Positions 56,027-64,000 of a stretch of 64,000 nt of DNA are shown one piece after another. Made by a program: the position numbers and the translations under genes. The stretch is from Adiantum capillus-veneris (taxonomy: Eukaryota; Streptophyta; Polypodiopsida; Polypodiales; Pteridaceae), in assembly GCA_014529385.2 (NCBI GenBank), contig CM043966.1, positions 102,056,087 through 102,120,086 on the forward strand. The letters run 5' to 3'. The stretch's first letter is position 1, and each line of letters begins with the position of its first letter. The notes under the pieces are model-generated. The model did no database searches. It saw only the letters and a list, made by a program, of their open reading frames with translations, and had not been told where the DNA came from.

Positions 56027-58876
56027 ATGGCAAGTGTAGCATTTCCAACCTTTACTGGTAAGGTGGGCGAGGATGCTGCAGACTTTCTAGACAACTTGGA
56101 AATAGCATGTGTCATCTCTGCGAGAGATGATGATGCTTCGCGCTTGCGCATCTTCCCACTTCTAATGAAGGTGGAGGCAAGATCATGGTACAATGCCTTG
56201 GCACAAGAAACCCAGGAACGGTGGGACTTATTAAGGGCAGCCTTTCTCAAGCGTTTTGGAGAGGGCACAACATCAGAGAAACTATGGCAATTGTTGACAG
56301 AGTTGAAGCAGGGCAGTATGCTGGAATACGCATCATATGAGTCAAAGTTTGTAGATTTATGGGGGCGATGGGTTGCATCGCTAAGAGAGGATGAGGGGGC
56401 ACCTGATTTCCTAAAGAAGGATCGGTTTGTGGCTGGGTTATGGCCAACTCTTAAAGAGAAGGTGAAGGGAAGGTTTCCAGCTACGTATGAGCTAGCATTT
56501 GAAGTGGCCCGCCTTAAAGACAAGAAGTTGCACCTACAATCCAGGAATATCGATGGAGAGGAAGCCGTTAGGACCCGAACACCTCTAGCACCACCTACAA
56601 TAGCCGCCCAGAGGATTCAGCCACAAGAACCAATTGAAGATCAGCAAGACCTGCTCAACCGAATCACCAATCAACTTGAGAATCTCTCAGTCCATTTGAT
56701 ACAACAAGGGCATGCACACAATCGCAACCAAGAACAAGGGAGAGGACAACGAAGGCAAAACCAAGAATACCACTACTACAATTGTGGGGAGGATGGTCAT
56801 GGCATGTACTACTGTCCACAACCAAGGAGGCAGAATTTCAACAGAGGAGCCAGACAAAACCAGGTTTCACCACCAAGAGCAAGACCACCACCACCGAGGG
56901 CACCACGACAAGCACCACCCGTGCAAATCTTACAACCACCGATTCAACAACAACCACCACCACCACCACCACAACCTCTCATTCCACCCTTACCCCCACC
57001 ACCAGTTGGCAATCAAACAGTAAGCGTCATCAGTCTTGAAGGTAAGGGAAAGGAGAAAGTGGAGGAGGATAAGACCAAGGTTAAAGGAGTAGATGCCATT
57101 GGGGTAAAACGCGCTAGGCATGGTGAATCTTCTCAAAAGGAAGAAAAGATGAAGAATAAAGGGGAATCTAGCAAAAATCCGTCCAAGTCACGAGGTAAAA
57201 TTGACATTGTAGATTTCTCTTTGGGTGAATGTTCTAAACCATATGATTTGGTTCAAGATGTTTCTGTGCAGGGCCCAAAAATCACCTGGCCCCAGTTACT
57301 CCACCTAGCAACTAGGGTGAGGAGACAATGGACAAAGATGGTTAACACGAGGCGACCAAAGCCAAAGATAGCTGGGGCTATCTCCGGGAGGAATCTAGAC
57401 GACATACTACCAGTGATGGATGCTTACATCAAAGGGCAACACATCTCCAATATCTACATCGATGGTGGCGCACAAATATGTGTCATGAGTGAGAAAATGA
57501 TGCATCGTTTGGGTTTAGAGGTGAGTCGGCCGGCACCATGCCGAGCTAAAATGGCAAATAATTTAAAAGTTCAATGTGTTGGTGTCATAAATGCAGTTAG
57601 GATAAAGGCATTCAACACCGAGGTAGATGTGGACATCTTTGTCATGCCACACAAAGGGGAGGGCTATCCTATCATTCTAGGGAGGCCTTGGCTTATGGCT
57701 ATGAGAGCTAAGCAGGACTGGGACACTGGCATAATCCAGATGAAGGATGCAAAAGGGAGGCCAATACTTTACGACATGAAGATAGGTCAACAACGCGACA
57801 TGGATCTAGAAACCTCTGAGGATGAGTTTTCTAGTGGTGAATCTTCAACCACTTCAGAGGAGGAGTCAACAGGGAGTGAAGGAAGTGATAGCTCCATTGA
57901 GGTAATGGGCCTCACATTCAACCACAACAAGGTGGACCCTTCAAATTTGCAACCACATGTGAAAGTGGTGAAGACACTTCAACTACCCCTATGGCACGAG
58001 ATTGGTGAAAGACTCATGCAGAGAAATGCAATTGAGGTCTACTGGCACTTTAGTTTTTCCTTTCTAACTGTGAACATTGTGTGTAACATTAATTTGGGAA
58101 GCTCTTTAAGTTGGATTGCGACAAGAGTGGAAGGATTGACATCAACAACCAGTGGAATCAATCTAGGACACACCAATCAAGGAAGAATGGTTTTGCATAC
58201 TAGTGGTAACATGGAGTCATTTTTCAAAATGTGGTTTGCAGTTTATCTTTTGTACATGGTGGGCTCTCTTGTGCAACAGGCATCAACCATGCAATCTATC
58301 CATGTGGGCAACAGGTCTCTATTAATTTGGCATGAAGAAGGAAAAAAAGCAAGATATGAGGATTATGGTTTCTTACTCCCTTTTGGCTATGTGTCTGAAC
58401 GAGGAAGCCATGCATGGTCCCGCTTTGGAATACTTTCAAGGAATGATCAAGTTCTTTCCATACCTTCTATCACTTATGCAAGAGTTAATTCTTGTGCAGC
58501 TTGTGGACTCAAGAATCATTATAAGTGTGACCTTCTGAAGAGGACATTATTGCATACAATGGATTTACGCTTAGTGTGGGACCCAGGTGGACACCGAAAA
58601 GAACTTTGGGGAGCCTCATGCTTCCAAGGGATCCATTATTCCCTACAAGGATCTACCAGCCACCAAGGAGAAATCCTACTCTATTTCAACATGCTCACGA
58701 ACAGAGCTAGAGGCATGAATACCTCTAGCCTTAGGGGGAGGGCTAATGAGGCATGCTTTTCCATACATGGAAACCCCCCCATATTTTTTCTCTTTTACCA
58801 AAAATATTTCCTATTATATAAGTTACTTTTGATTTTTTCTTCCTTTTTCACAAACGTTTTAGCATTTATTAAATAA
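56027..58876 (+). CDS. gag: Gag-protease polyprotein of element G (949 aa)
   Basis: The first ATG of the frame, in good context (ATCATGGCA), is at 56027. Residues 5-120 form a plant gypsy capsid domain (FPTFTGKVGEDAADFLDNLE, ARSWYNALAQETQERW, FLKRFGEG). Near 250-262 is YYNCGEDGHGMYYC, a zinc knuckle lacking its first Cys. A Pro/Gln-rich linker follows to about residue 335. A retroviral-type aspartic protease has its active site at D479 (YIDGGAQ) and the YPIILGRPWL block near 547-556. An acidic Ser/Glu tract lies near 594-625. Residues from about 670 are unrecognised, and the last 43 or so are encoded by the 3' LTR. The frame is unbroken, unlike every other element ORF here. Protein would assemble particles and cleave itself; reverse transcriptase must come from elsewhere. 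Confidence 0.85.
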   Translation: MASVAFPTFTGKVGEDAADFLDNLEIACVISARDDDASRLRIFPLLMKVEARSWYNALAQETQERWDLLRAAFLKRFGEGTTSEKLWQLLTELKQGSMLEYASYESKFVDLWGRWVASLREDEGAPDFLKKDRFVAGLWPTLKEKVKGRFPATYELAFEVARLKDKKLHLQSRNIDGEEAVRTRTPLAPPTIAAQRIQPQEPIEDQQDLLNRITNQLENLSVHLIQQGHAHNRNQEQGRGQRRQNQEYHYYNCGEDGHGMYYCPQPRRQNFNRGARQNQVSPPRARPPPPRAPRQAPPVQILQPPIQQQPPPPPPQPLIPPLPPPPVGNQTVSVISLEGKGKEKVEEDKTKVKGVDAIGVKRARHGESSQKEEKMKNKGESSKNPSKSRGKIDIVDFSLGECSKPYDLVQDVSVQGPKITWPQLLHLATRVRRQWTKMVNTRRPKPKIAGAISGRNLDDILPVMDAYIKGQHISNIYIDGGAQICVMSEKMMHRLGLEVSRPAPCRAKMANNLKVQCVGVINAVRIKAFNTEVDVDIFVMPHKGEGYPIILGRPWLMAMRAKQDWDTGIIQMKDAKGRPILYDMKIGQQRDMDLETSEDEFSSGESSTTSEEESTGSEGSDSSIEVMGLTFNHNKVDPSNLQPHVKVVKTLQLPLWHEIGERLMQRNAIEVYWHFSFSFLTVNIVCNINLGSSLSWIATRVEGLTSTTSGINLGHTNQGRMVLHTSGNMESFFKMWFAVYLLYMVGSLVQQASTMQSIHVGNRSLLIWHEEGKKARYEDYGFLLPFGYVSERGSHAWSRFGILSRNDQVLSIPSITYARVNSCAACGLKNHYKCDLLKRTLLHTMDLRLVWDPGGHRKELWGASCFQGIHYSLQGSTSHQGEILLYFNMLTNRARGMNTSSLRGRANEACFSIHGNPPIFFLFYQKYFLLYKLLLIFSSFFTNVLAFIK
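58030..58700 (+). other. unassigned insert in the 3' part of the element G frame
   Basis: Between the acidic tract and the polypurine tract, where reverse transcriptase would begin in a full gypsy element, the open frame reads a hydrophobic segment (FSFSFLTVNIVCNINLG, MWFAVYLLYMVGSLV) and Cys/His-containing NSCAACGLKNHYKCDLL. It matches no pol motif. It may be a captured host fragment or former 3' sequence left by a pol deletion. Confidence 0.45.
58733..58743 (+). other. polypurine tract of element G
   Basis: AGGGGGAGGG followed by CTAA and the TG of the 3' LTR. Confidence 0.85.
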
Positions 58877-59831
58877 ATAATACTTATGCTAATCAATCAT
58901 GATGTAGCATAATAAGTAAGCTTTCTTTGTTGATCTCTCTTTTGACCTTAAAAATATTAAATATATATATTCTGGTACTTTCTAATATATTTTTTTCATG
59001 TATGTATATTATTCCACTCTACCAAATATTTTATTCACTAGTTTTCATTTTCAAACCTCAACCCCACTTTCAAATTTCAATAATACCTCCATGTAGATGA
59101 TTGCCAATCTTTTCAACACTCTAGGTCATGTTTTCATACACATGAAGGAGCTTACACTTGAAGGCAAGAGAGAAGTCCACTCAAAGTGGACCACCAAAAG
59201 ACTTTTGCAGCCACAAATAATACATTATTTGGCTGAATTTTTGAAGTAAAGAAGAACCCCGAATATGAAGGAGCGTTCAACATGAAAGATGTAGCTCGTG
59301 ATCTCAACTTTTAGCTCAATTTTTTTCAGAATTTTTGGAGTTATGAACACGGAGATATGATTTTCGTAGTGGACCCCAGTTTTCTCGTGTAATGGTGACA
59401 CAGGCCATCCCCACTTTTCTTCCTTCTAGAATGTCTATGGTTCTACAAGTCTTCAAGCATGATTACAAGAGACAAGGCTCTTTTAATGAGGTCTTGGCTA
59501 GTCTAGAGTAATTCTATCACCATTTTTGGAGGATCCATCCTCATCAACAAATATCCACCTTCGACAACCTCTCTTATAATTTTCTTACCTCTCTCTTCTC
59601 TCCCTAATAAGCTTATGTCTATCCAAAGCTAGACTATTGTAAATATTTCCTATCCTCCACATCCTACCCACATTCTCTCTTCTCTCTGTATTGACTCTGG
59701 TATTTTAAATAATGAGGAGACAAGATGGGAGCCACAGTCACATGCACCCCATTTTCCTAGTCACCAAAGTGGGACACTCCTTCCCTCCTTCCCTATATAA
59801 GGAGGCCATGAGAGCTCACTTGGGGGGAGAG

Positions 59832-59867
<36 letters not shown>

Positions 59868-60658
59868 TCCATACACACTCTTGTGCTACATGCTTGTAGC
59901 ATGAACCCTAATCACATAATCACAACACCATCATCATCACCATCACCATGCACAAAAGATGAGCACCACACCTCCACACCACTTGTAATTAAGGGTTGAA
60001 GGCACAATTTCAAGAAGAAGGTTGGACACACTCATGATATTCCTCGCCATCAACTCCCATCTCTCCATTATGCCTCGTACGATCTTGTCCCCTTCTCATT
60101 TTCCTGCCATACGCTACCTATTGTATTCATCTTTTGCAAGCAATCAACACACTCCATCTTGGTGCCATACTTTGTGTCGCTTTGGATACATCTCATTGTG
60201 AGTATGGTGTATGCTTGTTCCTTGCCTTTTTTTTCTGCTTATGTAAAGCTGTGCGGATTCGCCACCATACACACAAACACTCTCTCTCTCCCTCTCATAT
60301 TCCTATCATCTTGCTACTTCCATCTTGAGGTGTGCGGATTCGCCACCTCTTGTATGATAAGTGAGAATACTCGCAAGTTTCCCCTACCTCATTATCTTGC
60401 TTACTAACATGCACGAGTAGCAAGCCCATTCTCACTCATGCACCACTCCTCTCACCTTATTCTCCGACCACCCCATTCCACATTTGGGCGTGGATCTTGA
60501 AATTGTTTTCCATGGCATGCTTCATTGTGTATATGTATGTGTCCTAGCCGCATATCTTGCTAGGTGGTGCCCCTAATGTGTATCCCCCATGATGAGGCCA
60601 TTGTGCATAGTCTTGGTGTAGAGGCCACCGGGTCTATTTTTTTCACTTCCGCCTCTCA
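58747..60658 (+). repeat. 3' LTR of element G
   Basis: 1912 bp, colinear with the 5' LTR. It lacks the 27-bp segment, and its CA tract at about 59835-59862 is longer. Confidence 0.95.
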
Positions 60659-61690
60659 ATACCTACATACATACACTCTTTATATGAAAAGATATTCAAC
60701 TTGTATGTTGCTCCCGCTAAAGGGTCTCGAGAAGCGTGCTCGTCTGGGCATACAGGTCTTGAGACCGCTTATAGCTAGTCTATGGTTGTCTCAAACTTCT
60801 TATCAGGGAGCTGCTGATACTCTATGATGGCCGATGCTATCTGCTCCCTTGGAACGTCGACAGCTTGTAACATGCTCTTAAGTGTTAATAGTAGCCCCAC
60901 TCGAGCTAAGGTGGGAGCCATCAAAATGATCTATTTGAAAACTTTAGGTTTTAGTCAAAGGTAAAATGATCCATAGAGCTTCTTTAAAGAATTTTATTTG
61001 CATATCTTAACGATACATGCTTAGGCAATAGGTTGGTTTGTACCATACTATTATGATTAGATAGACACTGGCACGATTGTATGCATATATCCTTGAGCAG
61101 CACTTGAGAGTATGGGGAGAGAGAGTTACATTCAAAGAGATCTAGGTTGTTTTCAATAGAGAGACAAGGTGGTGCACCTCTCATAGTGCACCGGGTCCGT
61201 GACGAGGCTAGGGATAAGATCTATCGCCAAGGATGATGGCGGCTGAAATCTGCTAGCACTCAAAGGTGAAAATGTTGGCTATCTTGGGTGTTGGACTTTT
61301 ACAATACAAACATATGCTCCCTAGACATCTTGGGATGCGTCGTTCGGAGGTTTTCTAGCATACAATAAAATGCTCCACAGACATCTCATTTGCGTCATTT
61401 TGATGTTTTCAAGCATACAATAAACGATCCCGAAACATCCCGTCTACGTGGTTTTGAGGTTCAGACAATACCAAAATAGCATTTCTCACTACTCCACTCG
61501 GGAGAAAATCACCAAGCATTGAAACCATTATTAAAACAGAGTGAAACAATTTGACATTGGCACCAAGATAGGTTTAAAACAAATACCATCCATTTCAAAC
61601 AAAGTCTAAATAGGATCACCAATTAAGTTCTCGAACAAAATTTAGAAAACTGCTAATTCAAGCTGAAAAAGCATTCTCGACATCAGTCAA
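60659..61690. other. flank between element G and the LINE remnant
   Basis: No gene recognised. A short repeated theme (ACATCTTGGGATGCGTC, ACATCTCATTTGCGTCATTTTGA, ACATCCCGTCTACGTGGTTTTGA, about 60 bp apart) lies near 61324-61455; it suggests a diverged tandem repeat. The LINE frame may start near 61650. Confidence 0.45.
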
Positions 61691-62960
61691 TATCAAAAGC
61701 CTCAGGTTATTTCTTTTAGAGTTGCGCAGACATTGGAAGAGTCGCTTAGGGAGATAAGACAATGGTATTTTTTTACAGAGTGAGATTATTGACTTCTTTG
61801 GAGCAAGGAATCAAGAGCCAAATGAGCTTGCTTCACAGTAGACTTCAGAGGGCACTTATACCAGAGGTATATTAGTTGACAGAGCCATTGAGCTCGAGAT
61901 GGTGTCCAAAGCCAAATTGATGTGCATAATACAAGAGATTGGAGTACCCATTGAGTTGATCTGGGGGATCATGGCTCTATACAAATTAGGGGTGCGACAT
62001 GCATGCACTCCAGAGGGTATAGCTAATTTATTTCACTACACTATTGGAGTGAAACAAGGTTGTCCATTGTATCCTAGTCTTTTTGGTATGTATATAGATG
62101 AGGTTTCTGATTACATTGACACAGAGGGTGAAAGAGGTGCCTAGCTGGAAGGGACATGGATTCCATTGTTGTTATATGGTGATGATATCGTGATGATCTC
62201 TAGCTCACTGGATGGTATAAGATGACATTCGGATGCATTGCATAGCTTTGGAGAGAGAATAGTGGATTTTTTGTAAACCTTGGTAAAACCAAGGTTATGG
62301 TCTTTCGCACCACACCGCAGTGGATCAAGAGATCAACACCTACATTCACTCATAGTCTAGAGGTAGTGGAGTACACAAATGCATACACTTATCTTGCGGT
62401 AGGCTTCAGTGGGCCAAAGGTTTCTTTGAAGAGAGCACCATAGACTAGACTGCTGACTAGAGCATATGCAGCCTTGGGAGGATTGGAGAGGATGTGTTCG
62501 CAGGCTTGGTGCCAAGAACCCAAAACAAAGCTCTAGCTCTTTGATACCTTGTTAGCTTTGGCTATTCTCTATGGGGTTCAGGTTTGGAGACCCTCCAAAA
62601 CAAATCTCTAGCTCTTTGATACCTTGTTAGCTTTGGCTATTCTCTATGGGGTTCAAGTTTGGAGACCCTCTATGGGTCATGATGTGTGGAGGGGTATTGA
62701 GAGGACCTTGGTATCTATGATCTTTTAATTGATTATATCCAAGGCCTCCATGCCACACGAGATCATGAGAGCGGAGTTAGCAGTCCCACCTATGGAGATA
62801 GAGGCACTTATGAGATCAATCTCCTTTATACATAGCTCATGGGATATATACTTCCACATACTAATATGCAAGATTGGCCCTTGAGTCCTCCAAAAAAATA
62901 GCTTTACAGGGAACCCATCATGCTGGTATGCATGGATGTCATCATGGTTTCAGATACATG
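61690..62960 (+). pseudogene. LINE reverse transcriptase remnant
   Basis: Frame 61899-62144 contains LMCIIQEIGVPIELIWGIMA, then GVKQGCPLYPSLFGMYIDEV, the palm block of non-LTR reverse transcriptases (usually GVRQGCPLSPxLF). After one TAG the same frame gives PLLLYGDDIVMISSS (about 62163-62210), the catalytic [FY]xDD site with YGDD. Further stops and frame changes follow. A 75-bp in-frame direct duplication is at 62521-62670. The enzyme family copies LINE RNA at a nicked target. This copy is dead. Confidence 0.8.
62521..62670 (+). repeat. 75-bp direct duplication in the LINE remnant
   Basis: CAAAACAAAGCTCTAGCTC...GGAGACCCTC (62521-62595) is repeated directly at 62596-62670 with two base differences. 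Confidence 0.95.
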
Positions 62961-63038
62961 GCTTCAACATGGAAAAATTACCTCCCTTGTAGTACTCCCT
63001 TGATGCACCATCATTGTCTCTTACACGGGTGGAGATTA

Positions 63039-63600
63039 CTATATGAATACCTTTATGAAGGCTAGCCCTTGAGTTTTCCAGATGGTATCAACCCTCTTTT
63101 GCCAGGGTTCTTTTGCCCATTTTTTCTTCCACATTCTTTTGAGTGGGGCAAACCAATGAGCTTGGTACACTAGCACATTATATGTACTCCACGTCTTGGT
63201 AAGTGAGAACATTTTATCTATTGGCCAATGCCAAGCTCTCCAATCTATTTCTGATCCGCATACAGTAGGACATGTGGATGTGAGCACTTTCAAGATTTGA
63301 CTAACAGGAAGCCTTTCGTAGATCCCCAATTTATGCTCCATCACCATGTGCTCCCCATCCTTCCAGCAAAAACTTATGTCATCCCAAAGATGCAAAAGAT
63401 TATAGATTCCTTATTGCTCACTTGTCGTGCAACTTCGCTCCAAAAAGGGTCCAAGGAGCCCCTTCCAAGTTTGGAAATCCATGGGGACCAATTGCGGGAG
63501 GAATCCTTGAAGTACCTGAGATTCTCTCCCCATTGTAAAGTCGAGACTGCTTTATTACACTTCCGTGCTAGAAACCCAATTCCTAACATTTAGAGTCCCC
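63039..63600 (-). pseudogene. LINE ORF2 C-terminal remnant
   Basis: Frames 63374-63589 (GENLRYFKDSSRNWSPW, SLDPFWSEVARQVSNKESI) and 63039-63395 (MFSLTKTWSTYNVL, WKKKWAKEPWQKRVDTIW) run on the minus strand. The SLDPFWSEV block recurs at 4560-5400, and the KMFSLTKTWSTY-type block resembles the zinc-binding tail of plant LINE ORF2. It is opposite in orientation to the LINE remnant on its left, so it is a separate insertion. No intact domain remains. Confidence 0.55.
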
Positions 63601-63757
63601 TATGCTAGTGAAAAGGACACATTGTTGCATGACTTTTGGCCTTCTAAAGAACTAGATATCTATATGTGTGAAGGTCATCCAATTCTAAGTGTTTGACATG
63701 TGACTTTCAAAAGAGCCTCAAAAGTCTCAAACAGAAAGAAAACATGTCCTTTCAAAT

Positions 63758-64000
63758 CACTACTAGCACGCTTTCACGCAAGGGATGCTTTTTTGTGTCA
63801 CTTAAGCGACCAAAACCACGTTGCAATCAATGGCGTTATAGAACCATTACTTAAGTGACGCTTATATCGCACCAAAGAATCATATAACCAATGAAAAAAT
63901 GTGTCGCTTATGCGACATCGATCGTTGCTTATGAGACGTTAATAGTAACCATTTATTTGACTCATTTAAGTGACGTGTTGTAAACAACGTCACTTAAGCG
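63758..64000 (+). mobile_element. CACTA-type transposon end (runs off the window)
   Basis: CACTACTAGCACGC starts at 63758 and resembles the CACTA terminal repeat. The next 240 bp contain at least six copies, in both orientations, of a GTCACTTAAGCGAC-like word (63795-63810, 63847-63860, 63901-63918, 63923-63940, 63960-63976, 63986-64000). Such subterminal repeats bind the transposase in En/Spm-type elements. The 3-bp target duplication would be AAT (63755-63757), but the other end is outside the window. Confidence 0.6.

Larger units (their letters stand above)
53243..60658 (+). mobile_element. gag-protease-only LTR element G, young
   Basis: LTRs 53243-55168 (1926 bp) and 58747-60658 (1912 bp) start TGAGGCATGC and end CGCCTCTCA. 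ATAC flanks both ends (53239-53242 and 60659-60662). A primer-like TGGTGCCCCC follows the 5' LTR and AGGGGGAGGG precedes the 3' LTR. The 3.6-kb interior has one 949-codon frame with capsid, zinc-knuckle-like and protease parts but no reverse transcriptase, RNase H or integrase. The LTRs show only scattered base differences plus one 27-bp indel and a CA-repeat difference. Confidence 0.9.

Overview
The window looks like a repeat-dominated stretch of a land-plant nuclear genome. Every recognisable coding segment belongs to a transposable element, the primer-binding sites are the plant initiator-Met tRNA type (TGGTATCAGAGC), and the elements include Ty1/copia and Ty3/gypsy LTR retrotransposons, LINE remnants and a CACTA-type DNA transposon end. 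I recognise no cellular gene, tRNA, rRNA or CRISPR array. A large-genome plant such as a fern or lycophyte is possible, but that is only a weak impression.

Layout. 1-5497: flank with microsatellites and a decayed LINE piece (minus strand). 5498-11539: 5' half of a gypsy element (copy A, plus strand: LTR, primer site, leader, gag, protease), split by a 2.5-kb solo LTR (7284-9761). About 11490-17104: a decayed gypsy element (B, minus strand) with a 445-bp foldback insertion in its RNase H region. 17105-47390: a tandem array of a gag-only LTR element (four LTRs alternating with four internal regions, minus strand). Its second LTR is split by gypsy element D (22945-40608, minus strand, 5-bp duplication AAGAA). 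D is itself split by a copia unit (E, 25040-33860, minus strand, 5-bp duplication CTCTT). E is a head-to-tail dimer with three LTRs and two differently deleted interiors. 47391-50331: end of another gypsy element and unassigned sequence. 50332-52928: a small non-coding LTR element (F) filled with tandem repeats. 53243-60658: a young gag-protease-only LTR element (G) with a 949-codon open frame. 60659-63757: LINE reverse transcriptase remnants. 63758-64000: start of a CACTA-like transposon that runs off the window.

How the parts relate. A and D are two members of one gypsy family in opposite orientation. F shares its primer site and the sequence beside its polypurine tract with copia E, so it is a likely non-autonomous passenger of the E family. 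The gag-only array, F, G and the E dimer all lack a usable reverse transcriptase, so any mobility depended on enzymes supplied in trans. In E, the two outer LTRs are almost identical while the middle LTR differs at about seven sites. This suggests that the three-LTR dimer was copied and inserted as one unit. Coordinates of LTR ends rest on TG...CA ends, target duplications and primer sites read by eye; no alignment program was run.
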